A stretch of DNA of 64,000 nt, taken from NCBI RefSeq assembly GCF_000424385.1, contig NZ_AUJU01000003.1, positions 124,001-188,000 on the forward strand, written 5' to 3'. The translations under genes were made by a program, and so were the position numbers. Positions 8,358 to 17,981 of the stretch are shown here, one piece after another. How positions within the stretch are numbered: position 1 is the first letter of the stretch; each line of letters begins with the position of its first letter. Origin of the DNA: Butyrivibrio sp. LC3010 (lineage in GTDB: Bacteria; Bacillota; Clostridia; Lachnospirales; Lachnospiraceae). The notes beneath the pieces were generated by a model that ran no database searches, was not told the origin of the DNA, and worked only from the letters and a program-made list of their open reading frames with translations.

Positions 8358-9683
8358 TTAAGAAACTGATGAAATCATTGTCCTGTATATTTCTATAAGT
8401 CTCTTATAGTTCTCCGAAGCGTCATGGGTTATCATTGCATGCTTCCTTGCGTTATCACCGTAAACAGCTGCAATTACAGGTTCTCTGAACATCTGTCTTA
8501 TGCATTTTGCAAGATCCTGCGGATTGCCGGGTTCAAACAACAATCCATCCACATTTTTCTCCAGCATGCTTGGTATACCACCTGTTTCTGCGGCAATAGT
8601 GGGAACGCCCAGGAGCATTGCTTCCGCCATGGAATTAGGGGAGTTCTCCAATATTGAAGGGCATATGAAAAGATTGCACTTAAGTAGCTGTTCCTTCATC
8701 TGCTCTGCTGAAAGCTTCCCAAGCATTATAACCTTTCCGCCAAGCTTACCTCTACGTATAAGTCTTTTCAGATATTTACCATAGGCTGAAATTCTTATAG
8801 CCAGTGGATAAATGCTTTTCCCTGATGCATTTTTCTGTTCATCGGGAATAGTTACTGTTTTTCTTTTTATTTTTCCTATTACGCTGTTACCTGCCACATA
8901 TAATTTAGTGTCAGGAAACTCCTTTAGGATCTCAGGCAGTGCCTCAAGAACAAAGTGGAATCCCTTCAGGGGATAATCACCCTGCGATAAGAAAATACTG
9001 TGGGGAATCGTGTTTACAGATCTCCAGGCATTCTTATAAAACGTAGGCCTCATGGTCTCGTTCATCTTAAAGTACCTTGCCTTGGGATTTATTCTCTCAG
9101 TGACCTGTCTGTCAAAATCCGTTCGCCCTGTGATATTGCCTGCAAGTCTTATGGCTTCATTCTCATTCTCAGCGCGCTTTTCGAATTTCTCCTTTTGCTG
9201 CATGAGAGAGTCATTTTTATATCTGTCTCTGAAGGTTGTATCCGTTATTACATTATCGGGAAGACCTGCCATATAGACCTTTGCAATCTCGGAGCACACC
9301 CCCTGTATCCCCAGAAGTGTCCTCTCCGGTTTTCCAAATGCCTTTATTGCAGCAAGATTATGAGGGAATTCTGTTCCGAAAACATGCACGATATCCGGCT
9401 CAAAATCCTTATAAATCTCCTTGAATCTCTCCTCAATAGTGGCGTCATAAATTTCAGGAGCATTCAGATTCTCTGAAAATCCGTAAAACAAAACTCCATT
9501 TATTTTCTTTTTATTTAATCCTTCCGCAGGAAAAGCTACGCCAAGCGTTATTCCGCCTTCACCTTTCCCTGAAGAAATCCTCTCATAAGCGCCGGAAAGC
9601 CATCCCTCTCTCTCTGACCAGGAAAGGCCCACAGCCTTGGCATATGCCGGCAGCATTATGTTACAAACCCACAAAACTTTCAT
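8358..9683 (-). CDS. Family 4 glycosyltransferase
   Basis: GT-B transferase of 441 residues. The N-terminus MKVLWVCNIMLPAYA is the GT4 first strand. DIVHVFGTEFPHN lies in the acceptor domain. The donor domain contains LYVAGNSV, a variable insert about 290-330, CNLFICPSILENSPNSMAEAMLLGVP and ETGGIPSMLEKNVDGLLFEPG. A 10-bp gap separates it from the GT2 gene upstream and an 18-bp gap, containing the next gene's AGGAGG site, lies downstream. It probably adds a hexose or 6-deoxyhexose to the repeat unit on the cytoplasmic face; specificity is unknown. Confidence 0.85.
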   Translation of the reverse strand: MKVLWVCNIMLPAYAKAVGLSWSEREGWLSGAYERISSGKGEGGITLGVAFPAEGLNKKKINGVLFYGFSENLNAPEIYDATIEERFKEIYKDFEPDIVHVFGTEFPHNLAAIKAFGKPERTLLGIQGVCSEIAKVYMAGLPDNVITDTTFRDRYKNDSLMQQKEKFEKRAENENEAIRLAGNITGRTDFDRQVTERINPKARYFKMNETMRPTFYKNAWRSVNTIPHSIFLSQGDYPLKGFHFVLEALPEILKEFPDTKLYVAGNSVIGKIKRKTVTIPDEQKNASGKSIYPLAIRISAYGKYLKRLIRRGKLGGKVIMLGKLSAEQMKEQLLKCNLFICPSILENSPNSMAEAMLLGVPTIAAETGGIPSMLEKNVDGLLFEPGNPQDLAKCIRQMFREPVIAAVYGDNARKHAMITHDASENYKRLIEIYRTMISSVS

Positions 9684-9693
9684 TTATCCCCTC

Positions 9694-10674
9694 TTACCTG
9701 TGTCTGTAAATCAGACTTTTTATCTTATTATATACCCCTGCAGTTTTGGGGTTCTCAGCAATTTTCGTTCTAAGCGGAGCAAGTGTAAGAGCTCTTATGG
9801 TATCAAATCTCTGAATCTGCTTCTTAGTAAGGTAGAGATGTATTATCTGCTGCCTCTCTGTCTCAGAAACCTTGCGGTTTTCCCTTGTCTCTGAGAATCC
9901 GCCTCCCTCGTAGTCCGCTATCAGAAGGTTCATATACTTGGTCTCCGCTTTCTCAACATAGAAGCAGCGAAGGAAGTGCTCGTAATCAGCTCTAACCTTC
10001 CAGACCGTATCGAATGCATATCTAAGCACCAGCCTCTCATCATAAAAACACGCCTGGTGAGAAGGAACATTCCTATAACATGCAAAATCATCTATCTTTG
10101 GATTGGATGATACCCTCTGAGAGGTCTTCATCTCATATATATCGCCGTAATAAATAGTAGGCACTATCGTTCCTGAATTCTTGGCATCAAGCTGAATTTT
10201 CTCGTGAACCTTTTTCAGAACCTGATTACTGGAGAACACATCACCGCAGTTCAGAAAATAGACATACCCCGGTGCCGTATCCGATACACTGCGCCCCTTT
10301 TCATTTCTCATGGCGTCAACTGCCATATTCATGGCATCGTATATTCCGTGGTCTTTACTCCTTATGATTCTTATTCTTCCATCTCTGTATCTGATATCGT
10401 AAGAACCATTGGTGTTAATTTTGCCGGCACTTATGCGGCGTCTACCCTCGACAGTATTCTTTAAAGAATTATCATTCTTTCCATTGTCCAAAGGCTCCTT
10501 GTCTATTCCAAGGCATTTTGCGGCTCTCTCAAGAGAACCGTCTGTGGAGCCTCCGTCCTTTATGATGATTGCAACATCCTTAAAGGTCTGCATTTTAATG
10601 CTTTCCAGGGTCTTTATCAGGTCGTCCCCTGCATTATACGAAACAACTATAATTGTAAAAAAAGGTCTTTTCAT
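9694..10674 (-). CDS. Family 2 glycosyltransferase with internal insert
   Basis: GT-A enzyme of 326 residues starting MKRPFFTIIVVSYN. After IIIKDGGSTDGSLE (about 37-50) there is an insert of some 40 charged residues before IRSKDHGIYDAMNMAVDAM, so the usual motif spacing is stretched. VYFLNCGDVF stands where the DxD motif is normally found, with Asn-Cys-Gly-Asp in place of two aspartates; NCGD or NADD forms are common in the WcaA/EpsE-like subgroup. YEHFLRCFY near 240 corresponds to the acceptor-base region. It lies 11 bp downstream of the polymerase gene. Confidence 0.78.
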   Translation of the reverse strand: MKRPFFTIIVVSYNAGDDLIKTLESIKMQTFKDVAIIIKDGGSTDGSLERAAKCLGIDKEPLDNGKNDNSLKNTVEGRRRISAGKINTNGSYDIRYRDGRIRIIRSKDHGIYDAMNMAVDAMRNEKGRSVSDTAPGYVYFLNCGDVFSSNQVLKKVHEKIQLDAKNSGTIVPTIYYGDIYEMKTSQRVSSNPKIDDFACYRNVPSHQACFYDERLVLRYAFDTVWKVRADYEHFLRCFYVEKAETKYMNLLIADYEGGGFSETRENRKVSETERQQIIHLYLTKKQIQRFDTIRALTLAPLRTKIAENPKTAGVYNKIKSLIYRHR

Positions 10675-10685
10675 ATCATACCTCG

Positions 10686-11849
10686 TCAGCCAAATCCTCT
10701 TTCTGATAACGTAGCAGGAAGTTCATGGAACAAAAATGTTTCATAGGGAAGAATCCTTACTCCATCGGCACTGCCTCTTTTCATATACACGACAAAGTAC
10801 AGCGCACATCCGGCTATAGTCAAAATATAAAGGGTTTTCCCCAGCCTGTAGCTTTTATCATCCCTTGAGTTTATCACTTTGTTTATAAGTGCAGGTACAT
10901 ATAAAATCTGAGTCACGCTGTAATAATACGCAATTCTTGATACAGTTGGAAGGAATGCGCAGAACACATATAGTATCAGTGCCCCCAGATTTGCATAAAA
11001 GTAGAAGCTCATCCTTCTATCCTTTATTATATCCCTCCCAAGAATGATTGCAGCAAGTATCAGCACCCCTGCACATCTGAGTATACTGATTCTGCTTGTT
11101 CCGCCCTGTAGGTACTCTGTTCCCTCGTAGGATGGATAAAGCTTTATCGCTATTTTCAAATATATATCATTTAAGAAGATACATGATACAGATAAAAGTG
11201 CCAGCACGCAGTACATCCATCTCTTCCATTTCATGGCGGCAAGAGGATATAGCACTAAAACCACCAGCAGTGATTTATGAAAAAGGCTGCCGCACAATAT
11301 AAGCAGAACAAATCCCGGCCAGTCTTTTTTTATGCAAAGATCGATTGAGTAAAGCGCAATAGCAAGTGCCAGGTAGTATCTGACCGTGCTGATAGACTGA
11401 AAATAGTAGCCCAGCAGCATGAACATCATAAAAGATAAAAAAAAGTCCTCCGCCTGTCTGCTTATTGCAGCAAGGAAGAAGAAAACTGTCGCTGCCGCAA
11501 ATACAGCAAATACTCCTACATAATTCTCAAATCCCGATAATGTATAAATTATCTTTGTAAGATAGTTAAATCCCGCTTCCGTGGGAACCACTGCTCCGCT
11601 AAAGGTTCGGTGCATGAACTCCACATATTTACTGTAGTCATTCCCCACATTCAGCCTGAGTGCAGAAACTCCTGTGAGAAGTACAAATAAGGAAAAGAGT
11701 CCTGCTGCCTTCCTTGCCTGTCCTCTGCTTATTCCCCGATATATGAAATTGTACTCCTTTGTAACCTCAGGCACTGTAGCATTATTCCTCATGTTGATAG
11801 AATAGGCTATCGCCAGTGTTACCAGCGTGAGTGTTAAATATACCAGCAT
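10686..11849 (-). CDS. EpsG/Wzy-like polysaccharide polymerase
   Basis: Integral membrane protein of 387 residues with about ten to eleven hydrophobic segments. The pattern of a short N-terminal segment, then RLNVGNDYSKYVEFM, then GFENYVGVFAVFAA and YYLALAIALYSI, then GSLFHKSLLVVLVLY, is that of the EpsG family, in which polymerisation of lipid-linked repeat units takes place outside the membrane. It is the only polymerase candidate inside the main cluster. Its position between GT2 genes supports this role. No Wzx flippase gene is visible in the cluster, although one of the large membrane proteins could fill the gap. Confidence 0.7.
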   Translation of the reverse strand: MLVYLTLTLVTLAIAYSINMRNNATVPEVTKEYNFIYRGISRGQARKAAGLFSLFVLLTGVSALRLNVGNDYSKYVEFMHRTFSGAVVPTEAGFNYLTKIIYTLSGFENYVGVFAVFAAATVFFFLAAISRQAEDFFLSFMMFMLLGYYFQSISTVRYYLALAIALYSIDLCIKKDWPGFVLLILCGSLFHKSLLVVLVLYPLAAMKWKRWMYCVLALLSVSCIFLNDIYLKIAIKLYPSYEGTEYLQGGTSRISILRCAGVLILAAIILGRDIIKDRRMSFYFYANLGALILYVFCAFLPTVSRIAYYYSVTQILYVPALINKVINSRDDKSYRLGKTLYILTIAGCALYFVVYMKRGSADGVRILPYETFLFHELPATLSERGFG

Positions 11850-11885
11850 CTAAATTCCTCATCTGTAAGCAATTGTATTGTGGCC

Positions 11886-12692
11886 TCAATCTTCAACCTT
11901 ACCCTGCTTAATTCCTTTAAGCATAAGCCTGTAACACTCTAATGGCGGCTTTTCCCTGCACATCTCTTTTCTTTTCACTATAATAAATCTAAGGCTCATA
12001 AGCCCTGCTAGTCTGCCATAGAGAAAATGATATAACACACCTCTGTCAAAGAAGAATTTGTCATTAAACCCCTTAAACCAGGTTGATGGTCTCTCAGAAA
12101 CCTCGTGTCCGATACTGACATCTGTTCTATAGATCCTTATTCCTTTCTTTAAGCAGTCATGCAAAAAAAGTGAATCTTCTCCATTACTGTATTTTGCTCC
12201 GCCTCCAAAAAGAGTGGAAAACCTTACCCCGGCTGCCTTTATCTTATCTGTCCTTGCAACTATTGCATATGCAGGATATCTTCCGTAATTCTTCCAGGTA
12301 ACTCTTGCAAAATCTGTATTGTGGTAGGTCTCTCTTCCGGGAGCTGCCTTGACGTTAAATAAAAGCATATCCGCCTCGGCATGGGAGTCAAATTCCTTCT
12401 CAACTTTTTCCGTATAGCCATCATCGAGAACAATGTCCTCATCAGTAAACTGCAATAGTTCATGATCCGTATTATCAAGAGCAAGATTTCTTGATACCCC
12501 TACACCACGCTCGTTTCTGTCAAATATCCTTATGGTATTTTCTCTTCCGCTTTTATCTTTATATTCAACCCGGACAGTCCTGTCCTCATCACATTGATTG
12601 ACAATGACCGCATCGGACTGAATATTCATTTTTATTGGTAATTCGTCCGTGTTCTGCTTAACTCCGGACACCAGAAGCTCAATTCTCGACAT
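11886..12692 (-). CDS. Divergent family 2 glycosyltransferase
   Basis: 268 residues with a reduced GT-A fold. The N-terminal 30 residues (MSRIELLVSGVKQNT) lack the classical PVYN motif. VIVNQCDEDR replaces the usual VDDGS element, GVGVSRNLAL corresponds to the GxxxARNxGL step, and LLQFTDEDIVLDDGY gives the acidic DED metal site. GEDSLFLHDCLKKG (about 187-200) matches the ExxxL base region. Similar proteins occur in Firmicute capsule loci. It begins 1 base after the Wzz-like gene ends. Confidence 0.65.
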   Translation of the reverse strand: MSRIELLVSGVKQNTDELPIKMNIQSDAVIVNQCDEDRTVRVEYKDKSGRENTIRIFDRNERGVGVSRNLALDNTDHELLQFTDEDIVLDDGYTEKVEKEFDSHAEADMLLFNVKAAPGRETYHNTDFARVTWKNYGRYPAYAIVARTDKIKAAGVRFSTLFGGGAKYSNGEDSLFLHDCLKKGIRIYRTDVSIGHEVSERPSTWFKGFNDKFFFDRGVLYHFLYGRLAGLMSLRFIIVKRKEMCREKPPLECYRLMLKGIKQGKVED

Positions 12693-12693
12693 A

Positions 12694-13827
12694 TCACAGC
12701 CCCAGATATCTATTTAATAACTTCATATCGGCATCTGTCATGACGATACCATAAATCCTGCAATCCAGCTTTTTAAGGAGGGAAATAAGATGCTCTGTCA
12801 TGGCACCATTCTGCCTGCCCATTCCTATGGCTATTATAGCCCCGTCAACCTGGGAGAGCTTTTGCAGTGACTCATTATCATTTCCCGGAAGAGGCATTGA
12901 GATCAGCGCTGGCATATCCTTCATAAGAGTATCACCAATGACTTCCTCCATTCTTGAAATTGCATTTTTTGCTTTGTCTTCCCCAGTCTTATCATCAGAG
13001 CTTATAACACAGACCTTTGATGCTCCTTTTAGCTTTTCCCTGAACATCATGATCATCTCATTCCTGTAAAAGGATGGCTCTGTCTGTCCTTTTCCACTGA
13101 TAACACCAAGAACCGGAATTCTGTATCTTCGCTGGATATCCTCAGGAACATAGACACGCTCATCCACAAGGCTAAGGAAAATAAGTGACAATATTGAAAG
13201 TATCAGTCCTAAGACCGCTCCAAATATAGCAGCAACTCCCATTCTGTCAGATACTATCTCAAGCTTTGTGTCGCTCTTTCCCAGAAGCTTTATCTGCGTA
13301 AAGGCTTCATTGATCTTTCCATAGCTTACAAGAGCTTCATTAGCAGCATCTGCAATGGCTGCGGAAAGTTCCTTATCGGGGTTTTTAACAGTAAATATCA
13401 TTACCCTGACATCTGATGGAATATCAGCATTCACGGAGGCGATAACTTCATCCCTTGTAATGTCAATACCTTCCCTGTACCCGTTTTTCTCAAGATTCTC
13501 CATTATCAGGTCAAGGATATTCCCCTCCACTTTCACAGGGAGGTTCTGGTCCTCAGCCTTCACAAGAAGGTTCCAGGTGTAGGCATTGTAAAAATCCACC
13601 TCTGTTCCCTTGTTCTCATCATAGGCAAAATAAATATAAAGGGTTGATTCCGTAACATAATTCCTTGCAGGCGCATAAACAACCGTGGCAAGAAAGTAGA
13701 TAACTCCCGCTATCACAGCTCCGATAAGTGCCGACAGAGGAAGTATCCATATTTTCTTTAATAAAACAAGATAAAAAGCTTTGAGATTAAGTATTTCGTT
13801 ATCGTAATTTTCCCGTTTTGAAGCCAT
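12694..13827 (-). CDS. Wzz-like chain-length protein fused to a degenerate tyrosine-kinase-like domain
   Basis: 377 residues from the ATG at 13827, chosen because GAGGAC precedes it and an earlier in-frame start would run into the upstream gene. Residues 27-50 and 199-222 are membrane segments flanking an extracytoplasmic Wzz domain. After VDERVYVPEDIQRRYRIPVLG (221-241) comes about 135 cytoplasmic residues laid out like a CpsD/CapB BY-kinase: KVCVISSDDKTGEDKAKNAI (271-290) stands where the Walker A GEGKS loop belongs but lacks its GK[ST], and VDGAIIAIGMGRQNGAMTEHL parallels the later hydrophobic strand. The fold is inferred; kinase activity is unlikely. It controls polymer length with the EpsG-like polymerase. 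Confidence 0.72.
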   Translation of the reverse strand: MASKRENYDNEILNLKAFYLVLLKKIWILPLSALIGAVIAGVIYFLATVVYAPARNYVTESTLYIYFAYDENKGTEVDFYNAYTWNLLVKAEDQNLPVKVEGNILDLIMENLEKNGYREGIDITRDEVIASVNADIPSDVRVMIFTVKNPDKELSAAIADAANEALVSYGKINEAFTQIKLLGKSDTKLEIVSDRMGVAAIFGAVLGLILSILSLIFLSLVDERVYVPEDIQRRYRIPVLGVISGKGQTEPSFYRNEMIMMFREKLKGASKVCVISSDDKTGEDKAKNAISRMEEVIGDTLMKDMPALISMPLPGNDNESLQKLSQVDGAIIAIGMGRQNGAMTEHLISLLKKLDCRIYGIVMTDADMKLLNRYLGL

Positions 13828-13837
13828 TTTGTCCTCG

Positions 13838-15253
13838 TTATTTGTCACTGGAATCCTTAAGCGCCGTAATCTGCGTCTCATCAACACCTTCTGTTGCATC
13901 AGGTGTAAATAATATCTTAAGTGTCAGAAGCATAAGCTTGAAATCAAGCCACACCGAGTAGTTTTCTATATAGGCAAGATCCAGCTTTAACTTATCATAA
14001 GGTGTGGTATTGTATTTACCATAAACCTGCGCATATCCTGCCAATCCTGCCTTGACCTTCATTCTGAATGCAAACTCAGGCATACTCTCCATATACTGCG
14101 CTATAATCTCGGGGCGCTCAGGTCTTGGTCCTATAAAGGACATCTCTCCCTTAAGTATATTGAAAAGCTGCGGAAGCTCATCAATCCTGCAGGCTCTGAT
14201 AAACTTTCCTATAGGTGTTATTCTTGAATCGTTCTTGGTTGCGAGTCTTGCAACTCCGTCCTTTTCAGCATCCACCCTCATGCTTCTGAATTTCATTATC
14301 TTAAATTCTTTCTGATTCACCGTGCATCTGATCTGCTTATAAAGCACCGGACCACCATCATAGAGCTTAATGATGATAGCTGTTATCAGCATGACAGGTG
14401 AGGAAAGAATTATCAGTATAAGTGAACATACTATATCCACAATTCTCTTGACAGCGCGCTCCTCCACCTTGAGGTAATACTCTCTAAGAAGCAGTACCGG
14501 TGTGTCGAAAATATGAAGCTGCGTTGCGCCCTTAACCAGAACATCAGTAATCTTGGGCATCATGTAAACTCTTATTGAGTTAGAGTACAAAAACTTTAAG
14601 AGCTTGTTCCTCTCCATAGTGGGAATATCCCAGAGAACAACCGCATCATAGCGCTCAAGGCATTCTCTCTCAATAGTTGCAAGCCCCTCTTTGATGTTCA
14701 GGCATTTTACAATATTATATTTGTCCTGTCTGGAATTGAATTTTCTTAGAATGTCATCCACCGGATACTCTCCGCTTATAAGCAGCATCTGCCTTGCGGG
14801 GAATATAGCCCGGTATAGCCAGTTGGTACACACTGCCCACAGGAAGGATATCACCATCTGAATGGCGAACACTTCAAGCATGGGAATTACCGGAACCATC
14901 CAGTTCCTCATCAGTGATATTTGAAAATATGAGATAACATTTACCATGAAAAGGGCGAATATCTGTGAAAGGAATATATCCATGGATTTAAGATATCCTA
15001 TCTTCAGTCCGCCGTAAGTATTAGAGAAAAAGAGCATCAATACGAAGTAAATGGCAAGTACAAGTAAATGTCCTCTGAAATACAGCTTCAGACCGTTACC
15101 AAGCATGTATCCGTCAACGCTTATTCTGGGTGCGGATACCAGAGGATAATAAACCTTGAACCAAAAGAAACCATAAACCGCAGTCTGGATCAAAAGTCCA
15201 ATAAATCCAAGACATAATATAAAAACTCTTTTAATAGACTCAACCTGTTTCAT
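13838..15253 (-). CDS. Undecaprenyl-phosphate sugar-1-phosphate transferase (WbaP/CpsE-like)
   Basis: Priming enzyme that puts the first sugar-1-phosphate on undecaprenyl phosphate. 471 residues: four or five N-terminal membrane segments (to about 155), a CoA-binding-like middle domain, a further hydrophobic re-entrant segment (KRIVDIVCSLILIILSSPVM, about 272-291) and the bacterial sugar transferase domain with IMKFRSMRVDAE, RIDELPQLFNILKGEMS and IGPRPERPE. The size and architecture match the WbaP/CpsE group that uses UDP-galactose or UDP-glucose rather than the short PglC type. Gaps of 10 bp to both neighbours place it firmly in the operon. Confidence 0.88.
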   Translation of the reverse strand: MKQVESIKRVFILCLGFIGLLIQTAVYGFFWFKVYYPLVSAPRISVDGYMLGNGLKLYFRGHLLVLAIYFVLMLFFSNTYGGLKIGYLKSMDIFLSQIFALFMVNVISYFQISLMRNWMVPVIPMLEVFAIQMVISFLWAVCTNWLYRAIFPARQMLLISGEYPVDDILRKFNSRQDKYNIVKCLNIKEGLATIERECLERYDAVVLWDIPTMERNKLLKFLYSNSIRVYMMPKITDVLVKGATQLHIFDTPVLLLREYYLKVEERAVKRIVDIVCSLILIILSSPVMLITAIIIKLYDGGPVLYKQIRCTVNQKEFKIMKFRSMRVDAEKDGVARLATKNDSRITPIGKFIRACRIDELPQLFNILKGEMSFIGPRPERPEIIAQYMESMPEFAFRMKVKAGLAGYAQVYGKYNTTPYDKLKLDLAYIENYSVWLDFKLMLLTLKILFTPDATEGVDETQITALKDSSDK

Positions 15254-15263
15254 ACAATTTCCC

Positions 15264-16037
15264 TTATAATCTTCGAGCTGTCGCTTTTATTGCCCATCCC
15301 ACAAAATAATACAGACTCGCTGCGACAGAAAGACCTGCTATTTTTCTATATAGCCCCCAAATTCTTTTTAGCGCAACCAGTTTGTTTGATGAGAGTGATT
15401 TCGCGGGTCTTCTGTAGATTGCGAGAACCTCATCGAGTCCGTACGCAGTAACTCCCCCTTTAAGGATAGTCCACCAGGTTGCCGTATCTTCACTGGCAAT
15501 CTCCGGCATGTATATCTTATCTTTGGAGAGTTTATCTGTATCTATCATTACCGTTGTAGTGAAAATGATAGTTCTTGAAAGAGCCTCCCTGAAGGTCAGG
15601 GTCTCCGGTACATGAACAATCTTACCGGTGGGGTTGGCATTCTCATCTCCGAATTCGTAAGCAGAAAATATAAATGCTGCTCCCCTGCTCCTTATAAATT
15701 CAATCTGTTTTTCAAGCTTTCTCTCATTCCAGATATCATCAGCATCAAGAAAGGCAATATACCTCCCGGTAGCTGCTGTAATTCCGGTGTTGCGGGCCTT
15801 GGCGGCACCGCCGTTTACAGTCTTTGGAATGAGTTTGATTCTGTCGTCACCATTTTTGATGACTCCCTGTATCAATTCTACACTATTATCAGTTGAAGCA
15901 TCATCCACCAGTATGAGCTCAAAATTCTCATAGGTCTGACGCTGAACCATTTCTATTGTCTGGAGGATATAATCTGCAGCATTGTACACCGGTACTACAA
16001 TACTTACACGATTCCCAAGGCTTCGATCTTTTCCCAT
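15264..16037 (-). CDS. Family 2 glycosyltransferase, TuaG-like
   Basis: Compact GT-A enzyme of 257 residues. VSIVVPVYNAADY (about 12-24), ILVDDASTDNS, GGAAKARNTGI and the metal site FLDADDIWNERK are all intact. SEDTATWWTILKGG near 180 gives the ExxxW segment of the TuaG/CpsI group. A C-terminal hydrophobic patch (SLYYFVGWAI) may sit at the membrane surface. Its ATG shares one base with the stop of the upstream GtrB-like gene. Confidence 0.85.
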   Translation of the reverse strand: MGKDRSLGNRVSIVVPVYNAADYILQTIEMVQRQTYENFELILVDDASTDNSVELIQGVIKNGDDRIKLIPKTVNGGAAKARNTGITAATGRYIAFLDADDIWNERKLEKQIEFIRSRGAAFIFSAYEFGDENANPTGKIVHVPETLTFREALSRTIIFTTTVMIDTDKLSKDKIYMPEIASEDTATWWTILKGGVTAYGLDEVLAIYRRPAKSLSSNKLVALKRIWGLYRKIAGLSVAASLYYFVGWAIKATARRL

Positions 16038-16969
16038 TAAAGCTCTTCCTTAACAATATAAATCGGTCTTCTCTTCACTTCCAGATATGTCTTACTCAGG
16101 TACTGTCCCACAATTCCAAGACAAAACAGCTGAACACCGCTGATAAGTGAAATAATGCATACAAGAGACGGCCATCCGCTTGTGGGATCTCCAAAAGCTA
16201 CCTTTCTTACTATTGTAACTATTATAAGAACAAGTGCCAAAAAGCAGAATACTACTCCCAGTATGGATGAAAATGCAAGCGGTACGGTAGAAAAAGCCAT
16301 TATGCCGTCAAGAGCATATAAGAACAGTTTCCAGAAGGACCACTTTGTCTCTCCCTTTTTCCTCTCGATATTCTCAAACTCAAGCCATTTTGTTGAAAAA
16401 CCTACCCAGCCAAAAATTCCTTTCGAGAAGCGGTTATACTCCTCCATGGACAAGATGGCATCCACAAACTGTCTGGTCATAAGTCTGTAATCCCTTGCTC
16501 CGTCCACAATCTCGGTCTTGGACATCCTGTTTATAAGACTGTAGAATCTTCTGGCAAAGAAGGATCTTATCGGAGGCTCTCCCTTTCTTGTCACCCTTCT
16601 GGTGGCAACTGAATCATAACCTTCATTTACAATGTAGCCGTACATTTCAGGAAGCATCGCCGGTGGATCCTGAAGATCACAGTCAAGCATAACCACATAA
16701 TCACCCTTGGACTTCTGAAGTCCGGCATAAATAGCGGCTTCTTTCCCAAAATTTCTTGAAAAATTGATAAGGTGAACTCTCTCATCAGTCTCATGGAGCT
16801 TCTTTACTTCTGATACAGTTCCATCCTTAGATCCGTCATTTACATATATGATTTCAAACTGGACGTCGTGCTCCTTGAAAAAGCCCTCAGTCTTCATTAA
16901 CTCGTCGTAGAAATCCTTTATGTTCTCCTCTTCATTATAACAAGGAACGATTATACTGATCAGTTTCAT
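16037..16969 (-). CDS. Polyprenyl-phosphate glycosyltransferase, GtrB/DPM1-like
   Basis: 310 residues: a GT2 catalytic domain (SIIVPCYNEEENI, IIYVNDGSKDGT, MLDCDLQDPP, FGKEAAIYAGL) followed by two membrane segments (about 232-258 and 269-292) and a basic tail (VKRRPIYIVKEEL). This is the GtrB/YfdH arrangement: transfer of a sugar from a nucleotide donor to undecaprenyl phosphate at the cytoplasmic face. The resulting lipid-linked sugar would serve GT-C enzymes such as those at 4169-5944 or 17982-19778 (inference). Four bases after its TTTCAT start lies the fcl stop. Confidence 0.87.
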   Translation of the reverse strand: MKLISIIVPCYNEEENIKDFYDELMKTEGFFKEHDVQFEIIYVNDGSKDGTVSEVKKLHETDERVHLINFSRNFGKEAAIYAGLQKSKGDYVVMLDCDLQDPPAMLPEMYGYIVNEGYDSVATRRVTRKGEPPIRSFFARRFYSLINRMSKTEIVDGARDYRLMTRQFVDAILSMEEYNRFSKGIFGWVGFSTKWLEFENIERKKGETKWSFWKLFLYALDGIMAFSTVPLAFSSILGVVFCFLALVLIIVTIVRKVAFGDPTSGWPSLVCIISLISGVQLFCLGIVGQYLSKTYLEVKRRPIYIVKEEL

Positions 16970-16970
16970 T

Positions 16971-17912
16971 TTATCTCTCCGCTCTCATGGGGTTGTTCAA
17001 AAAGTCTTCATATGCAAGTCTTATTCCATCTTCAAGCTCTGTCTTGTAAGTCCATCCAAGCCCTGCAGCCTTTGATACATCAAGTAGCTTTCTAGGGGTT
17101 CCGTTGGGTTTTGTAGCATCCCATTCGATCTCACCTTCGTAGCCCACAACCCTTGCTATGGTCTCAGCAAGCTCCTTTATTGTAAGTTCCTTACCTGTTC
17201 CTGCATTAACTGTCTCATCACCGCTGTAATTATTCATTAAGAATACACACAGATTGGCAAGGTCATCCACATAAAGGAATTCACGAAGAGGTGATCCGTC
17301 TCCCCAGCAGGTAACCTTTGAAATACCTGCCTCTTTAGCCTCATGGAATCTTCTGAGCATAGCAGGAAGTACATGAGAGTGTGTCGGATGATAATTATCA
17401 TTTGGTCCATACAGATTAGTAGGCATAACTGAAATATAATCTGTTCCGTATTGCTTATTCAAAAATTCACAATATTTAAGACCTGAGATTTTCGCAAGAG
17501 CGTATGCTTCATTGGTCTTCTCGAGTTCGCTGGTAAGAAGGCAGCTCTCCTTCATGGGCTGAGGTGCCATTCTGGGATATATGCAGGATGATCCCAAAAA
17601 CTCAAGCTTCTTACAACCATTCTTCCAGGCAGAGTGAATAACGTTCATCTCAAGTATCATATTCTCATACATAAAGTCCGCAAGAGCGCTCTGGTTTGCT
17701 TCAATTCCTCCAACTTTTGCAGCTGCAAGAAATACGTATTCAGGCTTCTCTTTTGCAAAGAACTCTTCAACTGCATCCTGTCTAGTGAGATCCAGTTCCT
17801 TATGAGTTCTGGTAATAATATTTGTATAGCCCTGTTTTTCGAGCTCTCTGACAATAGCAGAACCAACCATTCCTCTGTGTCCTGCAACATATATTTTTGC
17901 GTTCTTTTCCAT
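16971..17912 (-). CDS. fcl: GDP-L-fucose synthase
   Basis: Converts GDP-4-keto-6-deoxymannose to GDP-L-fucose using NADPH. 313 residues from the ATG at 17912; the upstream TTG at 17927 lies inside the TTGGAGA ribosome binding site and is rejected. Motifs: GHRGMVG (11-17), SSCIYPR with Cys110, YALAK with Tyr137 and Lys141, and [16 protein letters not shown] carrying the second catalytic His. All epimerase/reductase residues are present. GDP-mannose 4,6-dehydratase (gmd), which supplies its substrate, is not in the window and must be elsewhere if the pathway works. Confidence 0.92.
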   Translation of the reverse strand: MEKNAKIYVAGHRGMVGSAIVRELEKQGYTNIITRTHKELDLTRQDAVEEFFAKEKPEYVFLAAAKVGGIEANQSALADFMYENMILEMNVIHSAWKNGCKKLEFLGSSCIYPRMAPQPMKESCLLTSELEKTNEAYALAKISGLKYCEFLNKQYGTDYISVMPTNLYGPNDNYHPTHSHVLPAMLRRFHEAKEAGISKVTCWGDGSPLREFLYVDDLANLCVFLMNNYSGDETVNAGTGKELTIKELAETIARVVGYEGEIEWDATKPNGTPRKLLDVSKAAGLGWTYKTELEDGIRLAYEDFLNNPMRAER

Positions 17913-17981
17913 TATGTTTATCTCCAATCAAAATCAAACTACAATTCTTAATTTTACTCCATTTTGCGCATTTTTTAAAGT

